Shown here in pieces: positions 1-12,200 of a DNA stretch of 64,000 nucleotides. Location of the stretch: NCBI GenBank assembly GCA_032871835.1, contig CM065297.1:22870098-22934097 (forward strand), in the 5' to 3' direction. The translations under genes and the position numbers were made by a program. The stretch comes from Dipteronia dyeriana. Taxonomy: Eukaryota; Streptophyta; Magnoliopsida; Sapindales; Sapindaceae. Numbering within the stretch: the stretch's first letter is position 1; each line of letters begins with the position of its first letter. The notes beneath the pieces were generated by a model. The model was not told the origin of the DNA and did no database searches. It saw only the letters and a program-made list of their open reading frames with translations.

Positions 1-109
1 AGACGCGACGTTATTACAAGACGGCTATTCTGACAAGTGAAAATTAAGACGATTAAAATACGCTTGCCCGAAATGAAATTTACTCGGCAAAAATATTTTA
101 AGGAGGTAT
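1..109 (+). mobile_element. 3' internal tail and polypurine tract of a Retand-like Ty3/gypsy element (C)
   Basis: This stretch resembles the region just before the 3' LTR of element B (about 57970-58096). Both contain a 'TGCCCGAAA' block, a following 'CGG(C/T)AAAAA' and a purine run (AAGGAGG here, AAGGGGG in B) directly before the LTR. The rest of the element lies left of the window. It holds no coding sequence. Confidence 0.6.
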
Positions 110-793
110 TGTCGTAAGTGAATTTTACCAAGCATACACGTCATTGACACGAAGGAGAAAATAGCCAGGTGTACGCCCAAATGGACACTCAGGAAATATC
201 CTACGAGGCATCATTAAAGAGAAGAAAAACCCGAGTAAGCATATATAGAATAAAACCTACTCGGGATCAATTAACAACACTCGGGACTGGTTAAACAACG
301 CTTCCACTCGGGCTCAAACGGCACTACTCGGGACAATCAGGTATTACTCTTACTCGGGAATAAATACGATTCGAGTAAGAGCTTGGTGTTTATTTCACAC
401 GGATTAAGTCATTAAATATGCGAAGATATCCATCAGGAAGGAATCCCAAATAAAATGGAACATTAAGTTAGAAGAGTCCCCAATCAGGAAATAACTTGAT
501 TTCCTTACGAAGACTACATTCTTATAAGGAAACAAGTCCAAATTGAACATCACTACTAGAATCCCACTCGATTTCCATAAGAGACTCCGAAACAGGAAAG
601 AAGACAAATCAACCTCAAGCAAGTAACCGAATCACAATTAAATACAAAGATCTTGTATTACTTGTACAAAGCAGATTAGGGTTCTATAAACATAAAAATA
701 GACTCATAATCTGGCTCCAAAAGATATAGACAATATAGCATACAGCAATCATGATAAATACAGAGAGAAAAAAGAGAGATCGAGAGTTTGTAA
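110..793 (+). mobile_element. Truncated 3' LTR of Retand-like element C
   Basis: It starts TGTCGTAAGTG directly after a polypurine tract. It aligns through most of its length with the two LTRs of element B (45217-46100 and 58097-58979), including the CTCGGG-rich U3 and the shared block around the RNA start. Similarity stops at about 793, where the B LTRs continue for roughly 180 more bases. The TATA box seen in B is degraded here. The copy is older than B, judging by more mismatches by eye. Confidence 0.75.
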
Positions 794-811
794 TGCTTCA
801 ATAGAACGGGA

Positions 812-2010
812 TTCTTACGTGTAGAGTATTATTTTCATGATGGTAGTTTCTTAAAGGCTAAAAGGAAGCCTTCTGATTCTTACGTGTGGAGTATTATTTT
901 ATGAGGGAGAGGTCTCCTCGAAGAAGGGATACGGTGGAGAGTAGGAAACGGTAAGTCGATCAGAATATACATTGATAAGTGGTTGCCAAGACCATCTAAA
1001 TTCATGATTGTTTCGCAGCCGAATCTGGGTAGTGATGAAACTGTGGATAAACTGTTATCCCCTTCAGGCAGATGGAACTCTGAACTGATAAAGAACAACT
1101 TCCTTCCTGATGATGCTAAGTGTGTATTGTAAATTCCAATCGGTTCTGGAAATCAGTCGGACACTCTGTTGTGGCATTATGAATCCAATGGTAAATTTTC
1201 TATTAGGAGTGGATATTGGGAGGGTCGAGGTTTGATTTCTCAGTCTGTGCGTCTTGTCTAGAGTTGTGATTTATTGGAGGAAATTTTTATGAAAGCTGAA
1301 CATCCCCGTCTAAGATCAAGATTTTCTTGTGTTGAGCCATTCACGATTGGATCCCTACTAACTTCAACATAGCTAAAAGAGTGAAGTCTGATGGTTTATG
1401 TTATGCTTGTCAGTCCGGTATGGAAACAACATTGCACGTTCTTTGGGAGTGCAATAGGCTAAGAAAGATTCACAAAGATTGGAAACTACAGGTCCCGACA
1501 TCTGGTGTGGACACTTGCAATTTTTTCGACTATGTCTTTGATTATTTCTCTAAGATTTCCAAGGACCAAAAGGAATTATTTTGGGTTGTTCTTTGGAGAA
1601 TATGGTTTAGCCGTAATTCTTATAAGGACGGAAACAGGCTAGTGGATTGGTCAGATCCGATTGAGTGGAGCAAAAAGTACTTAGAAGATTACCAGTATGC
1701 TAATGATAACCAGAGAAAGATGGCTGACAAGATTTAGTGTTTAAGCAGCTCACAGCTAGGATGGTCTCCACCTGAAATTAAAAAGTAGAAAATTAACTAC
1801 GGAGTTGCTATCGACATCAAAAAGGGACGAGTTGGTGTGGGCATTATCATTAGAAATTCAGTAGGAGAGGTGATGGCATGTTGCTCTCGAAGGATTGATT
1901 CCTTTGTTAACAAAAATATTGCTAATCTGATTGCCATCCATAGAGGTATCCTTTTCGATATTGAACGTGGTTTAACACTTGGCAGAGTCGAGTTGGATAA
2001 TCATAAAGCT
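812..2010 (+). pseudogene. LINE (L1-type) remnant: zf-RVT and RNase H region, 5' part
   Basis: Conceptual translation gives the C-terminal half of a plant LINE ORF2. Reading starts near 829 and shows the 'RWRVGNG' and 'DKWLPRP' signatures that precede the zf-RVT domain. The zf-RVT part follows (1381-1737) with the Cys-X2-Cys, His and Cys pattern ('CYACQSG...LHVLWEC'). A plant RNase H-like domain (RVT_3 type) then begins near 1770 with 'GVGIIIRNSVGEV'. In-frame stops occur near 902, 1130 and 1786, and the reverse transcriptase core is absent, so it is dead. The RNase H domain is interrupted by the hAT MITE at 2011. Confidence 0.8.
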
Positions 2011-2670
2011 TAGGGGTGGATAAAAAACCAATGAACCGAACCGAAGCAGTGGATCAAATCGGTCCAATTGGTTTTTTACCGGTTTTGATTGGGTGATTGG
2101 TTCGATTCGGTTCGATTCGGTTCTAATTTAAAAAAAAAAAACGGTTGGATCGGTTTTTGTCCGGTTTAGTTCCAAAAACCGGATAACCAAACCTGTACCC
2201 GACTATAAATTTTAAAAAAAAAAAACTAATTCTAACTTTCACTCTTCACTCTTCAATTATTAGATATATTTTATTGGATTTTAAAATGTAATTTGACTTT
2301 GTTTGGTATTGACTATTGTATTAGCTATCAACAAAAAATTTGGCTGACATTATTTTGAAATGTGTTTACTGTTTTATATTGGATTTTGTAGTTTTTTCAT
2401 ATGTTTTTATTGTGATGTAAATAAATTTGGTCCAATAGGTTCAAAAAATGAACTAAATATGTAATAAATGAAATTTAGAATTTTGGCCCATTAGACCCAA
2501 AACCAAAAAAACCGAACCGAATCTAACCGAACCGGTCCAATTCGGTTGGTTTTTTATCGGTTGACAAATGTCAATTTGATTGGATCGGATCATTTTTTAA
2601 AAATCGGATTTTATCGGTTTTTTATTGGTTCTATAAAAAACCGAACCAGTCCAATCAACGTCCACTCCTA
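2011..2670. mobile_element. hAT-type MITE, 660 bp, with 8-bp target duplication
   Basis: The ends are inverted: TAGGGGTGGA at the left and the complement of TAGGAGTGGA at the right. The flanks are ATAAAGCT (2003-2010) and ATAACGCT (2671-2678), an 8-bp duplication with one mismatch, as expected for hAT. The interior is low-complexity sequence rich in CCGAACC/GGTTCGG words and has no transposase. Removing it and one duplication copy rejoins the LINE RNase H frame, which fixes the boundaries. Confidence 0.85.
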
Positions 2671-2898
2671 ATAACGCTGTTACTTGGATCGACCAAGGGA
2701 AGCATTGTGACTCTGATTTTGGCACGATCCTTGCGGATATTAATGCTATGAGAGAAGTGTAGAATTGTTTCAGCACAAGCTAACAGAGCTGCCTTGAGAC
2801 TGGCGCAAGAGGCGCTAGGTGTGGAAATTGATAACCATTGGATGGAGGAGTTCCCAGATTATATTCGATGTATTGTAGAGGAAGATATGCCTAGGTAG
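2671..2898 (+). pseudogene. LINE remnant: C-terminal RNase H part after the MITE
   Basis: The translation continues the interrupted LINE domain ('AVTWIDQGKHCDSDFG...INAMREV'). It then needs a frame change near 2760 to read 'ANRAALRLAQEAL', the usual C-terminal helix of plant LINE RNase H. It ends at a TAG near 2896. No clear poly(A) tail follows; the next bases are a GT-rich then A-rich stretch. Confidence 0.75.
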
Positions 2899-2984
2899 TT
2901 TGTGTGTGTGTTTTATAAAAATAAAATAAAAAACAGCACTATATTGTCCATGCATATCACTTGCAACTGCATAAAAAAACAAGA

Positions 2985-3160
2985 GAAAAATAAAAAGAAA
3001 AAAAACCGATAATGGGAGATAACTACTTCCACAGTTCGGGAAGAAAATCCCCCACATATATTTATAAAATACTTATGATAAGATTTGAACCTCTCACCAT
3101 TTATATGAAAGGGGGATACACTACCAACTCTGCTAAGAGTTGATATGATGATTATTCATA
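2985..3160 (-). mobile_element. Possible tRNA-derived SINE fragment
   Basis: Read on the minus strand there is a box-A-like word (TAGCAGAGTTGGTAG) near 3140 and a box-B-like word (GGTTCAAATCT) near 3090, spaced as in a tRNA-related SINE head. A T-rich tract lies at 2990-3010 in the downstream direction. No target duplication was identified. The call rests only on the polymerase III box pattern. Confidence 0.4.
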
Positions 3161-4930
3161 CAATTGTTTAAATCCATAGATGAGTAAATCATTTATACAT
3201 TTTAAACTAATTAATCATGTCCGCATGGAATTGCTAGGAGCATCTCCAACCTTTGTTCTAATCTCCAAATTGGAGTCAAAAAACACTTCAACCCAGCTTC
3301 AATCCTTACACCCTTTACCTCTCTTGAATTCTTTGCGCCAGAAGTAGCACAATCTGGAGATTGCGCTACTTTGCTGGTTTTGATTGTTTTTTTTAATCCC
3401 TCCTATTTTTATAATTTACAATTTAAACAGCAATGTTTTATTCTTTTACAATTTGATCCCTCATTTTATAATGTTAGTTAATTACAGTTTTACCCTATTA
3501 AATATAATTTATTACAATTGTATCCTTAGAATTACCTGATGTTTTTGGTTGATATATATTTGTTTTAATTGGATTTGTTTATATTAATATTGATAATAAA
3601 CTAAAATAAATTATATAATGCAATAATTACTAAATGTCATTAGTAAGATAAAGCAGGAAATATAAAACAAAACAATTCAAGCAACATTAATATTAATAAA
3701 AACATTAATAACATTAATAACAAATACAATAAAAATGATAACATCAATTTAGTAATCTGAAATGTAATGTTTTTAGTTAATTATCATCATTTTAGTTAAT
3801 TAAATTTAATTTCAAAAATTATTAAATGCAATATTAAATACAATATTTTAATTAATTCAAAAAATACTAAATGCAATATTTTAGTTAATTTGGAACATAT
3901 TAATGAATTTATAAATTTATCATAATATTATGTTAACTGAGAGGTGGAATATTAATTGTTGATAATCAATAAAAACGAGAATATTTAGGGAATATTCTTT
4001 TTAGAGTAAAATTTACTACAATAGATTGAAGATGATAGAGTGAAAGTTGTTGTATTTTGCTATAAAATTACAACAAAGTAGTGTTAAATATTAGAGATTA
4101 CCTAAGTTAATTAGAATTCCTATAATGGAAGCAAGAGGTCTGGAATTGATCGATTTTTGTAACAAAAATTTTAATTCATGTGGATAAATGACCGTATGAG
4201 TTTAATGGAGTATATATGGAAAATTCTCTAGTTAGATTATATCTGAAATTTTTACGTATGATTTTTAGAATTTCAGGTGGTTGGAATTAATATAAAAAAA
4301 TTACATTAATTTTAACATATTAAAATTTTAAAGACTTGAAAAAAAAAATCAAAACCAATCTAACTAGAAAATGAATATATTAAATTTATACATAGTCCAA
4401 AAATAATAAATCAATAAATTTTTTTATTATTTCTTACAAATTCCTATATATATATATATATATAAATAATTATCATCCGCACCATCAATATCCATCACTT
4501 GCATGACAACAATAATATGATTATTTAAACAGTATCATACTATTATTCAAAAGTTTGTTAACTATTTCCTAAGATTGTACGGAAAAAACTTAAAAATCAA
4601 ATGAATAATTTAAATACACTTAAATTATTTCCTCTTCCACCGTTAAAAAGTAAGATCAAATAGACGAAAAAATATTGCAATTTTAAATTTTAAGTTAATA
4701 TATCTTTATTTATCCGATGTGCTAAACATTTTAAAATTACCACTTAATTAAAAAATATATATTAAACTTATCAGACATTAACGTCCCACCATCATCTGAT
4801 TCTGATGCCAATAATAAATTCCTGTCACCGTACGCATCAGATCTCATTAACAATTTAGCATCACCAAACCCTGAATTGTAAAGCGTGCACCATTGCACCA
4901 CTAAAGGGGGGACCACTAACGGCGTTAAAT
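3161..4930. other. AT-rich intergenic spacer
   Basis: I see no gene here. A 'GGAGCATCTCCAA' word near 3238 resembles ends of common plant MITEs, but no partner was found. A (TA)n microsatellite lies at about 4446-4463. The rest is AT-rich with many short homopolymers. Confidence 0.6.
4446..4463. repeat. (TA)n microsatellite
   Basis: An uninterrupted TA dinucleotide run in AT-rich intergenic DNA. Confidence 0.9.
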
Positions 4931-5076
4931 GCTAACCCAGGAAATACTCTGGATTTAACGACAGATGAGAACAAACAAAAAGCAGGCAATGCTCTCGGTC
5001 ACACCGCCAAGTGCCAACCCTATTAGCGAACCTGACGGCGTCAAACTAACCCCAAAATTGACATTTGACACGCTCT

Positions 5077-5129
5077 CACGTGCCAAGTGTCGCCACATAA
5101 GCTTCTTTGATTTTCAGTTCGGTCACGTG
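5077..5129. promoter_or_regulatory. Two G-boxes (CACGTG) upstream of the DEMETER-like gene
   Basis: Perfect CACGTG palindromes occur at 5077-5082 and 5124-5129, about 330-380 bases upstream of the proposed TATA box, in a locally GC-richer block (about 4930-5190). G-boxes bind bHLH and bZIP factors. Their use here is inferred from position only. Confidence 0.45.
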
Positions 5130-5456
5130 TTTGGGTCCTGCTTCGACGCTTCATTCGCCGTGGTCATTGGCCACCAAAATTGGACAATTATACCCTTGAG
5201 TACTTTTTTTCTTTTTTTTGAATACATCTTTTAATACCCAACAAATACGCATTATAAGAAAGAGAAATACAGACTTATAGTCTTATACTTCATTAATATC
5301 TTAGAGATGGGAAATTATTTTTGAAAAAGACAAATTTACTGACATTAAATATTATAAGAAAATATTAAAATAAGTTGGAGAATAGATTATTGAATAATAA
5401 AGCTGAGTTGTTTACCGGGAAAAAAACTAAAAAGAGTTATCCGTTCAAAGAGGTCA

Positions 5457-5470
5457 TTATAATATAAATG
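5457..5470 (+). promoter_or_regulatory. Possible TATA box of the DEMETER-like gene
   Basis: TTATAATATAAATG lies about 790 bases before the start codon. Pyrimidine-rich sequence about 30-60 bases downstream could be the transcription start and leader. The assignment is inferred; no transcript is available. Confidence 0.35.
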
Positions 5471-5489
5471 TTCTGGTCATTGCTTATGG

Positions 5490-6252
5490 TTCGTTTTTTC
5501 CAAATTTCTCACTTCCAAGAGATACCTCGTTTCCACTTTCTTGACCTTCAAGTGACTCAACCAGATCTCCGGCATTGACTCAGTTCTACGGTAATTATGA
5601 TACCTTATAATTTTGTCTCATTTAATTTTCATTTCTGTCAATTTATATTTGTAGCAGAAAATATATATAGCAACAGAAGAGAGTAAAATGGCATTTTATC
5701 TGGCGATTACTGAGAGGATCTGTAGGGATTTTCTTGTATTCTGTTGCAATCTTTTACTTGTGAGAAGGAAATTTAGTAGGGTGTGAAATGAATAATTTTA
5801 TGTATCTGCAGCAATTCGGCGATCTTCTTTATCAAACAAAAAAACAAGAATTCTATGACCCTTTCAATTCAACTTTCACACTGCTACCATGAGAGCATCT
5901 GCCATCTGGGCTTTGTGACAGATCTATTAGAATAAAGAGTTTTTATGGAGAATTTTTAAGGAATTGAGTAAACATAGGTGTGAGTCTCTGCCTGCTGTCC
6001 TGTTTAATTTCTTCTAGCACCTTAATTTTTTTTCTTTTCACTCTTTGCTGATTTTCTGTTTTTAATATCTTCTAGCAGGATGCTTCAATAGAACGGGACA
6101 GAGAGAATTGCCAGTTACACTGCAACTTACACTCCAAATTTGGTCATTGATAGAGTGAATTTTCATTAGCAATGCAAAGGCAGTTTTTGATATAAGTGAG
6201 GCTTAGGAGAGCAAATTCACAAAACTAACTAGATTTTAAATAAAGTCAAGCA
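5490..6252 (+). promoter_or_regulatory. Probable spliced 5' leader of the DEMETER-like gene, with two small uORFs
   Basis: A plausible leader exon (about 5490-5590) ends at a GTAATT donor. A second begins after TCTAGCAG at 6079 and runs to the start codon at 6253. The second exon contains two short upstream ORFs: ATG at 6080 followed by two codons and TAG, and an ATG near 6172 that stops within eight codons. Such uORFs usually reduce translation of the main frame. The exon limits are inferred from splice-site words. Confidence 0.4.
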
Positions 6253-9200
6253 ATGGATACTGGCTTACCAGGCAGAGAGGAGTATGAAAATCGGGGTTCG
6301 TGGATTCCGGCAACTCCTTTCAGGCCCATTCTTCCAAAACCACAGCCGATCTATGTAGACGGGCAAGCAAACCAGGTGGATAAAGCAAAGTGGCTGGAAT
6401 CAGGGTGCTTTTTCTCTGAGTGTAGTCAAGGACCTCAAGCTAATAATGGGTTTGCATGTTTCAATCCTGCTATTTACACAAATATGAATGGATGCGTTAA
6501 TAATTGGGAGGGGAGTTCAGCTGGGATTGACTGTAATAATGTTGAAGCAGGCAGAGAGTTTACTGTGGATCCCATGGCTCAATGGAAAAATATACCTTGT
6601 TCTAACCTTTTGGCTCTTGCAAATGCAGCCGGAATAGTAAACGCCAATATGGCAGCACAGAGAGATGTTGGCACCCCGTCAGGTTCTTGCATTTCCACTG
6701 CATTTTCTCAAACTAATGGTGACTCGCATCACCTTCTGGAGAATTCAAATTTTTCATTTATATCAAACCATTGGACTAATGGTAATTTTGCTCCCACAGA
6801 ATCTCAATGTAAGCACAACCAAGTTTGCTCTTGATTACTCCTTTATGCAGCTATGTTTAGTTATTCATACATGCAGTTATACACACATAAAGAGTATGAA
6901 AGCCGACGTTCCATTTGTGTTATCCATTTGCAGGCAACAGTAAGAAAACAAACCGTCTTAGAAGCCACCAACCTACAACAATGGATACATTTAGGAGACC
7001 AGGAAACCAGAGTTGAAAAATCTCTTTTAAATTTCCACCTTATGCACCATATCACACCAAGAGAAACCTTCCAATGGCCAACCCAACTGTTCACTACTGC
7101 ATTTCACACATGCCTTTTAAACTTTCGGTGTCATTTTCCACACTTTAAGAGGAATGTTAAGCTTTAGTCCCTACACTTATTTGTATCTTCAAACGCAGTT
7201 GAATCAATGAAGATTCAAACTTGTTAACATAAACAATCATACTCAAACAAGCTAACAAATATTATGCTTGCCTTAAGCAATGGCACTTTAAATGTTGTTG
7301 TGTTAAAACTTTGGCATTTGTTTATATATTCCTAAAGTAGTTATACTAGTAAACGCAATAGTGAAAATTATGCTTGCCTTTAACATTAGAATTCATATTT
7401 TATTGCTACCCCTTAAATTACTGACCTGACATGTAGAATTGGTGCTTTACAGATGAACTTTCTATACCACACCAGCATTCCTATGATCTAAATTTCCCTC
7501 CTGGAAAAATGCCGAACGCAGTCTCTAATAACACAATCTCTGAGTTTGTTCCCATTACACCAGATAAAGGCATCAGAGTAAAAAGTAAACAGGTTTCTGA
7601 ATTACAAAATTCATGCACCAACGACAGAACACATCAGGAAAGAGATGGGCAGAATAATGAAATTGCTGCTGAAAGGGTTGACTCCAATGGGATCCAGTGC
7701 AATAAAGATCTCCTGGATCCTGTTACAGATGTGTCACTTGCAGCTGAATCTACACACTATATGGAGAATCACAACCCTGACAAGGAAGTTATTGATGGTA
7801 TTGACCTGAACAAAACACCCCAGCAGAAACAGAGGAGGAAAAAGCACAGACCAAAGGTGATCACTGAAGGCAAACCCAGAACCCGAAAGCCAGTGACCCC
7901 AAAGCCTGCTGTTTCTAAAGAGAGTCCAACAGGTAAGAGGAAGTACGTGCGAAAGAAGGGACTAAACAAAGACTCAACAACTTCCCCAGCCAAAGTAGCC
8001 GGAGAATCCACTAACCTAAAAACACTCGAGTCTACCAAGGAGCCATGCGAAAAGACTTCAAGTTTTGATATCAAAAGACAGCCCAGAGATGAAAACTCCA
8101 CATGCAAGCCAACTTTTGATTCAGTTTCAGAATCACAGGCAAAGGACTTCTATATATCAAAATCAACCATGGAGCTCAGCGAAAGGATTGAAGTGATGAC
8201 TCCAAAGCCTGCTGGTTCCAAAGCAAATCCAAGAGGTAAGAGGAAGTATGTGAGAAAGAAGGTACTCGACAAAGACTCAACATCTTCCCCAGCTGAACCA
8301 GCTGGAGAGACTAATGACCCAAAAACACCCGAGCCTTCCAAGAAATCATGTAAAAGGACCTTAAATTTTGACTTGGAAGACCAGCCTAGAGATGAAAACC
8401 CTTCATGCGAGTCGACAATTGAATTAAATTCAGAATTGCAGGCAAAGGACTCCTATAGAAGAATTCAATCAAAAGCAACCATGCAAAGGGATGAAGGCAT
8501 TGAGGTGATTATAGAAAATACACAAGCAGGCATTACGTATGAGCTCACCCGTTCAGTGAATGGAATGTTAAGAGATTGCATATCGTTGGCTGAAGGACAA
8601 GCACCAACAACACCACTTCCCACTAAGACAATTCCTCGACAACGAAAAAGTAACGCTGGCAGAAAGAATAATGCAGAAAATCAAGATAAAGAAACTACAA
8701 ATGATGGGCAGGACCGCACTAAACATGTCATGTTGCAGATTGGCACCCGAGCATCACCAAATGAATGCAGCGTCTACACAAACTTGATCAAGCAAGGACA
8801 AGCACCGGGATCAAAGAGAAAGTATTGTAATGCTATTGAACATGCAAACACAAGCAGCTCTAACCAGAACGGTATTCACTATCATAGTTTAAGATCATAC
8901 CAGATGCAGTGGGGACATTTTCCAATCATTGTCAAGAAAAAGCGAACTGAGAAGGGGCAAAATTCAACCTCATCTAGCACATCATCTTCTATCACTGCTG
9001 CAAAAGATGTCACACTGGAAACAACATGCTCTCAAAGTGAAACCAAAACAGATTCTTCAGCATCAAAAGCTGATAATTGGATTTCAACTCCTCAATCTAA
9101 TGATAAGGTAGTTCCGGTTACACTTGGAGAAGCAAGGACAGATCTTCAAGATAAACGACAAATTTTGGAGGCTATCCTGGCTATGAGCCCAACTGAGAAA

Positions 9201-12200
9201 TTGAGAAGAAAGAGATCCAGATGCCCCACTCGGGTTCGGGACTTGGCTTCACTGACCAGAATAGCAGAATGCACAATGCAACCAACTTGCCCAGAAATCC
9301 AAGGACCAATGGATCGTGGTAAGCAACAAACTGGGAATTTACAGAGACCTCACACGTGCATAGAAATCCTAGTGGCAAAGTTGCGAGAGACATTGACTCG
9401 AAAGAAACGAACTAATAAGAGAAACTCTCTTGTCAAATCAGCTTCCTCCAGGATAAATGAAATGCAAAAACACGTCATTTTGTATAGTGGCCACCAATTC
9501 TCTGCCAGCACATTAGGTACTTGATGAAAGAACCTACTTAACCTACTGATTCTGTCAAACAATTCTTACTGGTTTCAGAAAAATCATTTGATGCAGGTGC
9601 TCTTCCAGAACTAGCATGGAAACAGATGTTTTCTATTGATGCAATCACGGAGCAATTAAAGCATCTAGACATCAAGAGGGAAAGTAGAAACATTGAATAC
9701 CCCGAGCAATATGCACTTGTCCCTTACAATATGAGAAATCACGAGCAGAATGCACTTGTTCTCTATGGCAGAGATGGCACAGTTGTACCATATGATGGTT
9801 CAATTAATCTTGTCAAGAAACGGCGCCCACGGCCTAAGGTGGAGCTGGATGAAGAAACTAATAGAGTTTGGAAGCTTCTACTGGAAAATATCAACAGTGA
9901 AGGTATTGATGGAACAAATGAAGAGAGCACAAAGTGGTGGGAAGAAGAACGGAAAGTGTTCCGTGGCCGTGTTGACTCATTTATAGCCCGTATGCATCTT
10001 GTCCAAGGTAGTTATTCACTTTCCTAACATTTTCCAATTGCCATATTGCACTGGTAAGAAGAGTTCAAAATAATGACATTGGTTTTAAGGATTTTACAGT
10101 AACTCGGACCACAATCATCCGAGATAGAATGTAGGTAGGTAATATCATGCTATACTATTGTGGTCATTCCAATTTCAAGGGAGAGAGAATTCCAAAAAAA
10201 TTCCACTTCTTTTTCCGGACATACCATATAATTCTATCCAAAATCAAGCCACAACCCTTATCATCCTCAATTAATTGGACACTGCCCTGATAAAATAGGA
10301 ATTTAACACCTTACCCCGCCAAAACAATCTCTCAACATAAATATGGCACATCTTAAAGCTTTGATGAATCAAAATTATATATGTCAATAGCTGTTCTACA
10401 AACAAAAGAACATGAAAATATTCTACACCCCTTATACAATGTCCACCAACAATACAAGAATAGTAATAACTCAATAAGTGAAGAATTAGGTAGTCAAACA
10501 GTATGCATGGTCTAGACTCCAACCAATTAGTGCTGAAGTAGACAGGCATCTCAATAGAAAAGGACCGACTTCATAGAGGTGCCAACCGCGTTCAAAAAGA
10601 AAAGAAAAGAAAAAAAAAAGAACTCTATCAAGTCATTTTATCAACCCTCTATCAAGCCGTTTTATCGACATCACTATCAAATCATTTGGTTGGAACACTG
10701 TAAACTCAAACTACTTCATCTCCCCATCTTTAGTTTGTTTGAGGGGATGTTAAAGAATCACAGAATTTTTATGCATATTATATTCTTCCATTCTGATGTT
10801 TGATCTATCACATTTAAAACTTTCAATATCTTTGTTCCAAGCTAAGCATTAAAAATTTCTATGCTTCATCTTGAGGGGATGTTAGAACTGTTGAAATTAG
10901 CTGTCAATTAGCTAATATATTAAGTTGTCAATCAGCTATAATTGAGTCAATTAGCATAGATTGATTTTATTTCCTTCCTCAACTCCATATATACTTGTAC
11001 TACAGATTGAATAAAACACAGCTCAATTCTCGCTTCCGTCTATCTCTTTAGTGTACAAGTTTCTCATACAATGTTAACAATTCTATTTTTGGGAAAGTTA
11101 ACGTTTTTACACTGAATTTAGTAACAAGTACTGTCATAAATGCCATTTCCACAGGGGATAGACGCTTCTCTCCTTGGAAGGGATCAGTTGTGGACTCCGT
11201 GGTTGGGGTCTTTCTTACTCAGAATGTTTCAGATCATCTTTCAAGGTAAAATGGTTTTTAAAATTTTTGTTAATCCTAGAAAACTTAATGCAATAGTTAG
11301 GGGATAGGAAACCTCTTACTTTGTCAATTCATTTTTTTTTTGCAGTTCTGCATTCATGTCACTTGCTGCTCATTTTCCCCACAAAATGAAGAACACAAAA
11401 CCATGCCATGCAGAAGGGTCTAGCTCAGTGATCGAAGAACCAGTAGATTGCGTCTTGGACCCAGAAGACATCGTAGAATGCAATGAGAAGATGCCGCATC
11501 AACCAACTTGTGACCAGAGTTCCATTACTCATCATGAGTTCAAGCATAATGAAGAGAAAGAGGTTGTCAGCAGTAATGATTCCACAGGAAGCAGTACTTG
11601 CATTAACTTGACAAATGCGCCAAAATGCAAGTTGTTGAATTCTTGTGAAAGTGGTCCAGAAACTCATGCGGATTTGATTGTCAACAGATCAACCACAGAG
11701 ATCAAGGGATCAGGGACAGTATGTTCTAAAGGAAATAGGACAGAAACCAATGTTGGAATTTCATCTCAAAATCCGGTTGTTTCATCTCAAAATTCCATAT
11801 GTTTTTCAATTCAAAATGGTGAAAGAACAAAATCAAGCTCCGACAGCAACTCAGACCCAGGCAGTCTGACTAATGGATCTAAACTTAACAGATCAACTTC
11901 ATTTATGGAGCTTTTACAGATGACTGGTTCAGGAATGATACATCGAGTTTACAATCAAGGAAATGGCAATATGTCTTCTGATGAGAACTCACAGAATGAA
12001 AAGAACCGATTCCGCACCATGGACTATGACAATCAAAGACAGGAGGTGGAACATTTAGATGACCCTAAAAAAAAATTAGGAGTATCAAGTATCCAACACC
12101 ATAATTTCTGTTCGTATATTACCCAAAAATCAGCAGTTGTAGTTGAATGCTGTGGGATAACCAGAGAAGAAACAAGATCATCTGGTGTTTCCAACATCAA

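Noticed and set aside
4965..5234. 89-residue open frame upstream of the DEMETER gene
   Set aside because: No recognisable family; it overlaps the G-box block and is better explained as promoter sequence.
7769..8341. Minus-strand frames inside the large DEMETER exon
   Set aside because: They are shadows of the repetitive plus-strand coding region; their repeat pattern mirrors the 101-codon duplication.
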